Shown one piece after another: positions 1 to 4,673 of a stretch of 6,036 bases of DNA. The notes under the pieces were generated by a model. It saw only the letters and a list, made by a program, of their open reading frames with translations. It did no database searches and was not told the origin of the DNA. The translations under genes were made by a program, and so were the position numbers. Within the stretch, counting starts at the first letter, position 1, and every line of letters begins with the position of its first letter. This stretch comes from Chloroflexi bacterium UBA4733 (lineage in GTDB: Bacteria > Chloroflexota > UBA4733). The DNA lies in assembly GCA_002404055.1 (NCBI GenBank), contig DHIZ01000363.1, positions 1-6,036 of the forward strand, given 5' to 3'.

Positions 1-501
1 CTCCTCGTTGTCGAGCGTGGCCCCACCCAGGCTGGCGATCCCCATGGTGCGGTGCAGGGCCTGACCCTCGCCGTCGACGTCCTGCCAGGTCCGCTCGCGG
101 GTGTCGAGGACACGCTCGGCGATCATCTCCATGGCCCGCTCGAGAGGTAGGTCTTCCCAGTCGGTGCCATAGGGACGCCGGTACTTGACGGTCCTCAGCC
201 GGTTGGGGTTGTTCACCAGCTGTTCGCTGGCGGACCCCTTGGGGCACAGCCGGCCGCGCGACACCGGCGAGTCGGGATCTCCCTCGATCTGAACTACCCG
301 CTCACCTTTGACGTAGACACGCTGTCCGCACCCCACCGCGCAGTAGGGGCAAACGCTCTTGACCATTCGGTCGGCGGTCTTTGTCCGCGGGCTGATGGCC
401 GCGGTACGCGCCGAGCGGACGGCAGTACCCCGGCCCAGCGGGTCGGCGCTGGTGAGCTGACGAAACACCGGCCAGGAGCGGAATATGTTGCGCATGCTCA
501 C
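1..501 (-). CDS. Formate dehydrogenase alpha subunit (molybdopterin oxidoreductase), N-terminal 167 residues, cut by the window edge
   Basis: The 167 visible residues begin VSMRNIFRSWPVF and end LGGATLDNEE at base 1. They carry the N-terminal [4Fe-4S] motif of the Mo/W-bis-MGD formate dehydrogenases: C51-x2-C54-x3-C58-x27-C86, followed by P87-K88-G89. In the family this lysine lies between the cluster and the pterin cofactor. Family members oxidise formate to CO2 and pass electrons through Fe-S clusters to a partner. The catalytic Sec or Cys of the family should lie roughly 25 residues beyond the visible end, so it cannot be checked. There is no twin-arginine leader, which suggests a cytoplasmic enzyme (inference). 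GTG at 501 is preferred as the start because GGGAGGTG ends 5 bases upstream; ATG at 495 is an alternative with poorer spacing. The gene is divergent from the small plus-strand gene at 849. Partner subunits are not visible. Confidence 0.93.
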   Translation of the reverse strand, partial: MSMRNIFRSWPVFRQLTSADPLGRGTAVRSARTAAISPRTKTADRMVKSVCPYCAVGCGQRVYVKGERVVQIEGDPDSPVSRGRLCPKGSASEQLVNNPNRLRTVKYRRPYGTDWEDLPLERAMEMIAERVLDTRERTWQDVDGEGQALHRTMGIASLGGATLDNEE

Positions 502-506
502 TGCTG

Positions 507-514
507 CACCTCCC
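507..514 (-). promoter_or_regulatory. Shine-Dalgarno site of the formate dehydrogenase gene
   Basis: On the minus strand this reads GGGAGGTG, a near-perfect anti-16S match, 5 bases before GTG at 501 and 11 bases before ATG at 495. The spacing favours the GTG start. Confidence 0.75.
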
Positions 515-531
515 AGCGTGCTACCGACCAG

Positions 532-561
532 ACTATCAGGATGCCTGAATGATATTCGCAA
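532..561 (-). promoter_or_regulatory. Candidate promoter of the formate dehydrogenase gene
   Basis: On the minus strand TTGCGA (561-556) and GATAGT (537-532) are separated by 18 bases, which resembles a housekeeping sigma promoter. Transcription would start near 525, leaving a leader of about 25 bases before the Shine-Dalgarno and GTG start. This is a motif match only. In GC-rich actinobacteria such matches are weak evidence, but the position relative to the start is right. Confidence 0.38.
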
Positions 562-566
562 CGAAT
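554..566. promoter_or_regulatory. Short dyad overlapping the -35 region upstream of formate dehydrogenase
   Basis: ATTCG-CAA-CGAAT is a perfect 5-bp inverted repeat with a 3-bp centre. It is A/T-richer than its surroundings and sits on the candidate -35 box at 556-561. A site like this could be an operator, but the arms are short and no regulator is known from the window. Confidence 0.25.
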
Positions 567-848
567 GGGCCACGTTTGCCTCTGGCGGAGCACGGTCTTG
601 GCCTGTTCCGAGCGGCCGCCCGAAGCGATCTGCCAGGCAACGGCGTGGGAAGAATCACCAGCCGCAGGGGCTGCGTGTGGACGGCAGGTGAACGGCCCGA
701 CACACTCGTCGTCGAGGAGCCGCTCGAGATCTGCGTCGGCGGTCGGCCCGTGAGGTCATCAACAAGCTCGTCCATGTATCGAGGCGTCTGCTTCAGGAGC
801 TGAGCCGGAACAGAGACCTCTGCGTCACGAAAAAGGGAAACTGTCGCC
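567..848. other. Intergenic stretch between divergent genes, no convincing gene
   Basis: Together with the dehydrogenase promoter region, this separates the dehydrogenase start (501) from the plus-strand gene at 849. All frames here give Arg/Ser/Pro-rich translations without recognisable domains or good ribosome binding sites. One minus-strand stretch around 700-790 reads somewhat protein-like in pieces (MDELVDDLTGRPP, then DADLERLLDDE in another frame) and could be a worn gene remnant, but it is too short to call. No clear promoter for the gene at 849 was found. Confidence 0.5.
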
Positions 849-1127
849 ATGGCAGACAACACTCCTACCGATCTGCGCCCGGCCGCCGCGGCGACGAAGG
901 CAGCCAAGAAGCAACAGGCGCTCCTACGCGAGGCTCGTTCGCTCTTGCGCCGCGCTGACAAGGTCGTGACTGCAGCAGGAGGGATCGATGATCCCGCAAC
1001 CCACCGGCTCGCCGCCGAGGCCAGTGAGGCTGTCGAGCGCCTCACGCAGCATCTCGTCCGGCTGGAGCGGCAGCACCACCGCCGCGCTAAAGAAGGGCCT
1101 CGCCCCCGAGAGCGTGAGCAACCCTGA
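849..1127 (+). CDS. Small Ala/Arg/Glu-rich, probably helical protein of unknown function
   Basis: This 92-residue reading frame starts with ATG and has AAGGGA about 10 bases upstream as a modest ribosome binding site. Third codon positions are mostly G or C, as in the neighbouring real genes. The composition is dominated by Ala, Arg, Glu, Leu and Gln. Residues about 14-40 and 52-80 look amphipathic, and a break near AAGGIDDP (residues 42-49) suggests two helices forming a hairpin or coiled coil. No signal peptide, membrane segment or cysteine is present. The C-terminus is very basic (HHRRAKEGPRPREREQP). I do not recognise a family and assign no function. It stands alone: the dehydrogenase is divergent and a gene-poor scar lies downstream. 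A chance open frame in GC-rich DNA is the main alternative. Confidence 0.5.
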   Translation: MADNTPTDLRPAAAATKAAKKQQALLREARSLLRRADKVVTAAGGIDDPATHRLAAEASEAVERLTQHLVRLERQHHRRAKEGPRPREREQP

Positions 1128-1225
1128 CCCTTCGAGGCTGACGTGGTCGCGTTTCTCGCCGGGACCTCGAGCTGCGGCGGCGCGCTGGAGCCCACGGACC
1201 TCACGTCGTATTAGAAAAAGCCCCT

Positions 1226-1263
1226 GGGAGGGTGAGGGTGAGCGGGAGACGGGGGTCTCCCGC
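1226..1263 (+). other. G-tract cluster overlapping a perfect 9-bp hairpin (possible terminator or G-quadruplex)
   Basis: GCGGGAGAC (1242-1250), a GGGG loop (1251-1254) and GTCTCCCGC (1255-1263) form a perfect 9-bp stem. Just before and within it lie five runs of three or more G, at 1226, 1230, 1236, 1244 and 1251, separated by 1, 3, 5 and 4 bases. That fits the usual G-quadruplex pattern. The hairpin lies 115 bases after the stop of the small plus-strand gene and could end its transcript. There is no T-tract, although actinobacterial terminators often lack one. Confidence 0.45.
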
Positions 1264-1288
1264 GGGAGTACCACTGCGGCACGAGCGG

Positions 1289-1316
1289 TTGACTTCAGCT
1301 ACCGAATGGCCAATAT
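1289..1316 (+). promoter_or_regulatory. Possible relic promoter facing the tRNA fragments
   Basis: TTGACT (1289-1294) matches the -35 consensus well. The best downstream -10 is poor: CAATAT at 1311-1316 with a 16-base spacer. It points toward the tRNA fragments that begin about 107 bases later, so it may be what remains of their promoter. Weak evidence. Confidence 0.2.
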
Positions 1317-1422
1317 CGCATGAGTTGCAGCACCGGCCATCCCCTGCCTGAGAACCGAGGTCTCGCAAGCGGCCTGCATCACCTCGGCCAGGCGTTTTGC
1401 CCCAGTCATTGCCCGCCCCCAC

Positions 1423-1451
1423 GCTCAGTTGGTAGAGCGCTAGCCTTCCAA
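1423..1451 (+). pseudogene. tRNA-Gly(TCC)-like fragment: D arm and 5' half of the anticodon arm only
   Basis: GCTCAGTTGGTAGAGC (1423-1438) is a complete tRNA D arm with the invariant bases of the D loop. It is followed by a 5' anticodon stem CTAGC (1440-1444) and a loop CTTCCAA (1445-1451), which would place anticodon TCC (glycine). The expected 3' stem GCTAG is absent: the sequence continues TGCCTGGC. No variable loop or T arm follows, and the bases before the D arm (CCCCCAC) do not look like the usual acceptor strand plus TA. It therefore cannot fold as a tRNA and is a fragment. The isotype is inferred only from the anticodon loop and resemblance to actinobacterial tRNA-Gly(TCC). Confidence 0.6.
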
Positions 1452-1531
1452 TGCCTGGCTAAACTCGAATACTCCCGAACGTTCCTTGGCCGTTCTCTTC
1501 TCAGGCGGGAGTAGCTCAGTTGGTAGAGCGC
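1423..1531 (+). repeat. 18-bp direct repeat of the tRNA D arm
   Basis: GCTCAGTTGGTAGAGCGC occurs at 1423-1440 and again at 1514-1531, 91 bases apart. It is explained by the two tRNA-Gly-like fragments. In addition, ACTCCCG at 1471-1477 is complementary to CGGGAGT at 1506-1512, so the second acceptor strand could pair with upstream sequence to form a hairpin with a 28-base loop. Confidence 0.7.
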
Positions 1532-1539
1532 GACCCTGC
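1505..1539 (+). pseudogene. 5' half of a tRNA-Gly(GCC), broken in the anticodon loop
   Basis: The order is that of a normal tRNA 5' half: acceptor strand GCGGGAG (1505-1511), TA (1512-1513), D arm GCTC-AGTTGGTA-GAGC (1514-1529), G26, then anticodon 5' stem CGACC (1531-1535). Actinobacterial tRNA-Gly(GCC) continues TTGCC AAGGTCG; here the sequence reads CTGC and then diverges at 1540. The 3' anticodon stem, variable loop, T arm and 3' acceptor strand are all missing from the next 100 bases. The break coincides with the end of the MFS transporter remnant on the other strand, so this is a recombination junction rather than a working tRNA gene. A complete copy must exist elsewhere in the genome. 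Confidence 0.75.
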
Positions 1540-1767
1540 GGCAACGCCACCCACCACCAGGGCCATTCCCTCGACCAGCTCAAGGCCGGCAACTGCGGGC
1601 CGCCGAGCCGGTGGTGGTGATCGCACGGAGCGGAAGCGCGACGAGGTTGATGGCGTCCGCCCGCCCGGCTTCACCAGCGCGGCGACCCACAATCGGCGGA
1701 AGGTGCCGGACCCGAGGGTCTGACGGTAGCCGCCCAGGCCACGGGGCGCGCTCGAATGGCCGCTCAC
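1531..1767 (-). pseudogene. N-terminal remnant of an MFS transporter, frameshifted twice and truncated
   Basis: Read on the minus strand from GTG at 1767, the frame gives a short cytoplasmic lead, then TFRRLWVAALV (typical entry into the first MFS helix). The next frame continues ADAINLVALPLRAITTTGSA, and the original frame resumes AVAGLELVEGMALVVGGVAAG. Joined together this is the characteristic start of a major facilitator permease: helix 1 with a G/A-D-A-I motif, then helix 2. Shifts are needed between 1671 and 1658 (two extra bases; removing them restores S-R-A-G) and near 1597-1600 (one extra C). They sum to three, which is why the first frame reopens. The remnant ends at 1531-1539, inside the tRNA-Gly fragment, so about 85% or more of a usual ~400-residue permease is gone. 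It lies 71 bases downstream of the TlpA lipoprotein gene in the same orientation and may have been the last gene of that operon. Substrate unknown. Confidence 0.65.
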
Positions 1768-1838
1768 ACCGACACGTCCTGGAGCAACGGCCGTGGGGCG
1801 GTCGGTGCGGCCTCGCGCGCCTGGCTGGACGCCCCCTC
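1768..1838. other. Short gap between the TlpA lipoprotein gene and the MFS remnant
   Basis: These 71 bases show only a weak inverted repeat (GGGGCG near 1795 and CGCCCC near 1830), which is not convincing as a terminator. On the minus strand CCAGGACGTGTCG precedes the GTG of the MFS remnant, so AGGA could have been its ribosome binding site. This fits the MFS gene having once been co-transcribed with the operon. Confidence 0.35.
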
Positions 1839-2390
1839 TCAGCAGCCTGCGCGATTCCCGGGCAGCGTGGCTCCGCCAAGCAGCCGCGCGAGTACGGGCG
1901 CGATGTCGGCGCGCGTGATTCCTCCCAGACGGCGCAGGACGACATGGCCCGTCCCATCCGCGACCAGACTCGTCGGCGGAGCGGCAACGTCGAACTGACC
2001 TGCGAGGTCGCTACTCGGGTCGTAAATGCTCGGATACGGCACGCTGAACTCCCGCGCGTACGCCGCCGCGTTGGCGCGATCGTCGCGGATGTCGACACCG
2101 ATGAAGATGACCCCGCGCGGGGCGAAGCAGGCCGCCAACCCGTCCAGCTCGGGCTGCTGCTTGCGGCAGGGACCGCACCACGACGCCCAGAAGTCGACCA
2201 CGGCCGGACGGCCGTGCTGGACCAGGGTGTACGACCCGCCGTCGACGGTGGTTCCGGCGAGCGGCGGCAGCTGCGTCAGCGACGGGTCGAGGTTGCGGTC
2301 ACCGATGTCTGGCTGCAGTCCGCAGGCGCTGACTACAAGTGTCACGGCGAGACAGAGCGCGAGGCGCCGCGCCCCACGGCTCGTCCTCAT
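1839..2390 (-). CDS. TlpA/ResA-type thioredoxin-fold lipoprotein
   Basis: This 183-residue protein opens with a lipoprotein signal: basic MRTSRGARR, a hydrophobic stretch 11-20, and the lipobox V20-S21-A22-C23. It should be lipid-anchored outside the cytoplasmic membrane at Cys23. The mature part is a thioredoxin fold of the TlpA/ResA/AhpC-TSA type. FWASWCGPC carries the redox pair C72 and C75, and APPTSLV places the cis-proline at P139 opposite the active site. Such proteins are extracytoplasmic thiol-disulfide reductases acting on cytochrome c, Sco or CuA-subunit cysteines. C13, C88 and the terminal C183 are further cysteines; C13 lies in the signal and would be removed. ATG at 2390 overlaps the TGA of the upstream fusion gene by four bases (ATGA), indicating translational coupling; there is no strong Shine-Dalgarno of its own. 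Its specific partner is inferred to be the Sco domain encoded immediately upstream. Confidence 0.9.
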   Translation of the reverse strand: MRTSRGARRLALCLAVTLVVSACGLQPDIGDRNLDPSLTQLPPLAGTTVDGGSYTLVQHGRPAVVDFWASWCGPCRKQQPELDGLAACFAPRGVIFIGVDIRDDRANAAAYAREFSVPYPSIYDPSSDLAGQFDVAAPPTSLVADGTGHVVLRRLGGITRADIAPVLARLLGGATLPGNRAGC

Positions 2391-3883
2391 TGAGCACCGA
2401 TCGCGTGCAGCTCCTCGGCCAGGGTTGGCGCATCGAGTTCACCGATGTGCACGGCGCGAACCACGCCACCCGGGTCGATGAAAACGCTGACCGGGAGTCC
2501 TGCCACCGCGTAGCTGTTCCCCACCTGGTTGTCGGTGTCGAGCAGCGCGGTGATCGACACATCGCTCCCCAGCACCTGCTGGAGGAAGGGCCGAATGGAA
2601 GCGGCGCCTTCGCCTTCATCAACGGCGAGGATCGAGAGCGCGCTGAGGCGGTGGGCAGCGCCGTTGAGCAGCGGTAATTCCCGCCGGCAGGGGTCGCACC
2701 ACGTCGCCCAGAAGTTGACGATCACCGGCTGACCGAGATGGTCGTGCAAACTGGTTCTCGATCCCGACAGGGCAGTCAGGGTGAACCCGGGAGCCGCGTT
2801 GCCCTCGTGGACGCCGATGTCGTTGGTTCCCGCGCTCTCGGAGGGTAGTCCGAGGAGAACGTCGGCGCGGTCGAGGAGATCCTGCAAGGTCCAGCCCTGC
2901 TGTTCCGCAGCGGCGCTGCGGAGGTCGGGGGTCAGGAAGCTGGCGAGCGGCTGGCTGAGCGCATGCCCGAGGTGGGGGTTGCCGACCAGCGTGAAGCGCG
3001 GATAGCCCTGCTGGTCGAGGACCACTGCGACCGTGTCGTGGGTGACGTCGTACGTCTCGGGGCGCCCGGTGTACCAGTCCATCGGGGGCGTGCCCGTGTA
3101 GGGGACATTGCTGTAACTGACCTGCAGCGCGCTCCAGAACGTCTGCAAGGCGGCGGCCGGAGCGGTAAGCAGCGGCCACGTCGCACCGGTCTTGCGCTCA
3201 TAGGCCTTCATGACCGGCGGCGTGTCGCGGCCGGGATCCATGGTGACCTCGACGAGGTTCACCTTGTTGGAGAGGCCGCGGGAGTCCAGCACCTTGCTGA
3301 GATCCGCCAGGATCTGGGTGAAGAGCGGGCAGCTCTCATGGCAGTGGGTGAGAAAGGCCGCCACCACGGTCACCTTGCCGTGAAGCGACGTCAGAGGAAC
3401 CGGCGCGCCGTTCTCGTCGGTGAATGTCGTGTGCGGCAGGTTGGTCAGGTGACCGCTGAGCAGCTCGATACCCAGGGCGGTGCGATCGTTGCCGACGTAT
3501 ACGCTCAAGCCGCCCTGGTCGAAGCCCAGCAGGATCGGGGTCAGACCGCTGGCCGTGACCGTGACCGCGGTGGCCCGATGCAGATCCTGTGTGCCCAGAC
3601 GCACTTCGACATCCGAATACGTGCCAGCAGTGATGGCGTAGGTGCCGAGCTGCGACTCCGCGGGAGCGGCGAGCAGAGGCTGCGCTTGGGGCGTGACGGT
3701 GACGTCTCGGTCATGACCGTGGAGGATGACCTGGGTCACCTGGCCGCTCACGCCGCCATGCTGTGCGGCCATGAGCGCGACGGTCCCCCGCGGGGCCGCC
3801 CTCGGGAGCAGCAGGGCGCCGAGCGCGACGCCGACGATCACCGCGGCGATGCTCAGCAGCACGAGTGGATGGCGTCGAAACAT
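2387..3883 (-). CDS. Membrane-anchored fusion: DUF4382-like domain, Sco/SenC copper chaperone domain, TlpA-like thioredoxin domain
   Basis: The product has 498 residues. Residues 5-27 form a signal anchor with no lipobox. Residues about 32-145 are a beta-rich domain containing ITAGTYSDVEVRL, reminiscent of DUF4382 (tentative). Residues about 150-318 are a Sco/SenC domain: C181-HES-C185-P is the C-x3-C-P copper/redox motif, VTMDPGRDTPPVMKAY (212-228) is the family signature, and H282 in VTHDTVAVVLD is the third copper ligand. After a linker, residues about 358-498 are a TlpA-like thioredoxin with W395-C396-D-P-C399 and cis-proline P464. Single Sco proteins are about 200 residues, so this is a true fusion. 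Sco proteins deliver copper to, or reduce, CuA sites, and TlpA-type proteins can reduce Sco; here both are in one chain outside the membrane. The ATG shares one base with the TGA of the DUF3105 gene (TGATG), and the end overlaps the next TlpA gene by four bases. Confidence 0.9.
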   Translation of the reverse strand: MFRRHPLVLLSIAAVIVGVALGALLLPRAAPRGTVALMAAQHGGVSGQVTQVILHGHDRDVTVTPQAQPLLAAPAESQLGTYAITAGTYSDVEVRLGTQDLHRATAVTVTASGLTPILLGFDQGGLSVYVGNDRTALGIELLSGHLTNLPHTTFTDENGAPVPLTSLHGKVTVVAAFLTHCHESCPLFTQILADLSKVLDSRGLSNKVNLVEVTMDPGRDTPPVMKAYERKTGATWPLLTAPAAALQTFWSALQVSYSNVPYTGTPPMDWYTGRPETYDVTHDTVAVVLDQQGYPRFTLVGNPHLGHALSQPLASFLTPDLRSAAAEQQGWTLQDLLDRADVLLGLPSESAGTNDIGVHEGNAAPGFTLTALSGSRTSLHDHLGQPVIVNFWATWCDPCRRELPLLNGAAHRLSALSILAVDEGEGAASIRPFLQQVLGSDVSITALLDTDNQVGNSYAVAGLPVSVFIDPGGVVRAVHIGELDAPTLAEELHAIGAQ

Positions 3884-4653
3884 CAGGGTGTCTGATTTCC
3901 CTCCGGCGACTGATCGACATGGTTCTGGTAGAACGCCTCGATCTGGGTGGGGTCGGCGGTTGCCAGGGGCAGGTACCAGTCCCAGCTCTCGACCGCGAAC
4001 CGTGTCGACATCGACGTCCAGGGAATCACGACGATCTTCTTCTCCGACGGAAGCGCGGGGTCAGCTGCATGGCCGTCGTACCAGCGCGTGAGCAAGGCGA
4101 CGTCGGACGCGCAGCCCGCCGGACAGTTGTAGAGGACCACGATGTAGCCGTGCTCGAGGTTATGTACCCAGTACTCGGGATCGACATGCTTGTCGTACAC
4201 CCCGGGAGAAATCGGCGCCTTGCCGCTCCCTAGGCTGTAATGGCAGCCGCTGGTCGGAGCGTCGTGGTTGTACGCCACCGTGGTCGGTTGAGCCACATGC
4301 GTGTGCGGCATCTCGTCGATCGCCTGACCGATCGTGGGAGCGGCATTCGCTGACGGCGCCGTGTTGCCGTACGGCTGAGCGCCATCGCTGGGGCAACTCG
4401 GGGTCCCGACGAAGCCGATGGCGGGCCCGGCGACAGCGCTAGCTGGCTCCTGGTTGCCGCCGCGCACGATGGGAACAAGCAGCACGATCGCGACTACCCC
4501 GGCTCCGACCGCTGCCAGCGGCTTCCAATGCCGTTGGAACCACCCGTCGGAGCGCGGCGCTGCAACCGGCTGGCGCCGCTTCGCAGGCGACCGTGGCTTC
4601 GCGGGCAGCTGGGTCCGAGCCGCTCGCCGTCCGGACTGCCGTGTGCCGCTCAT
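3883..4653 (-). CDS. DUF3105 family membrane-anchored protein
   Basis: The 256-residue product has a basic cytoplasmic N-terminus (residues 1-44, many Arg/Lys/Pro), one membrane segment at about 46-63, and an extracytoplasmic domain that I recognise as DUF3105. The family core is visible: MPHTHV (H117, H119), YNHDAPTSGCHY (H130, C137, H138), PGVYDKHVDPEYWVHNLEHGY (H156, H164, H168) and LYNCPAGC (C177, C181). The family has no established function. The clustering of His and Cys in the most conserved segments suggests metal binding, but this is inference. C86 before the domain is an additional cysteine. The start at ATG 4653 follows GAGGACGGG, a fair ribosome binding site, 20 bases after the stop of the propeller gene. 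The last base of its stop codon overlaps the start of the Sco/TlpA fusion, so the two are probably coupled in translation and may act on the same substrate. Confidence 0.85.
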   Translation of the reverse strand: MSGTRQSGRRAARTQLPAKPRSPAKRRQPVAAPRSDGWFQRHWKPLAAVGAGVVAIVLLVPIVRGGNQEPASAVAGPAIGFVGTPSCPSDGAQPYGNTAPSANAAPTIGQAIDEMPHTHVAQPTTVAYNHDAPTSGCHYSLGSGKAPISPGVYDKHVDPEYWVHNLEHGYIVVLYNCPAGCASDVALLTRWYDGHAADPALPSEKKIVVIPWTSMSTRFAVESWDWYLPLATADPTQIEAFYQNHVDQSPEGNQTP

Positions 4654-4673
4654 CCCGTCCTCTGTCCGCCGAC

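Larger units (their letters stand above)
1128..1422. other. Gene-poor stretch with a G-rich hairpin and worn tRNA-like sequence
   Basis: No frame on either strand gives a recognisable protein here. The stretch contains the G-rich hairpin at 1226-1263. The nine bases GCGGGAGTA at 1262-1270 are identical to the 5' end of the tRNA-Gly fragment at 1505, but no tRNA D arm follows. A TTGACT box lies at 1289. It probably belongs to the same rearranged region as the tRNA fragments downstream. Confidence 0.5.

Noticed and set aside
1..501. Selenocysteine codon in the formate dehydrogenase
   Set aside because: No in-frame TGA occurs in the visible 167 codons. The catalytic Sec/Cys position of the family lies just beyond the window edge, so nothing can be concluded.
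536..1204. Minus-strand open frame of 222 residues spanning the small plus-strand gene and the intergenic region
   Set aside because: The translation is low-complexity Arg/Ser/Ala with no domain. One internal stretch near 700-790 looks slightly protein-like, but only if a frameshift is assumed.
1441..1539. Circularly permuted or split tRNA (3' half upstream of the 5' half)
   Set aside because: ACTCCCG at 1471 can pair with the acceptor strand at 1506, but no T arm with its invariant TTC/CGA loop and no 3' anticodon stem precede it, so the pieces of a permuted tRNA are not present.
1505..1580. Intact tRNA-Gly gene
   Set aside because: Anticodon 5' stem CGACC has no partner downstream, and there is no T arm or 3' acceptor strand within the following bases.
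1611..2393. Long plus-strand open frame opposite the TlpA lipoprotein gene (260 residues)
   Set aside because: It is antisense to a gene with a lipobox and a thioredoxin active site. Its translation is Arg/Gly/Ala-rich without domains, as expected of the opposite strand of GC-rich coding DNA.
2963..3895. Long plus-strand open frame opposite the Sco-TlpA fusion (310 residues)
   Set aside because: Antisense shadow of a clearly recognisable gene; no domain, signal or ribosome binding site supports it.
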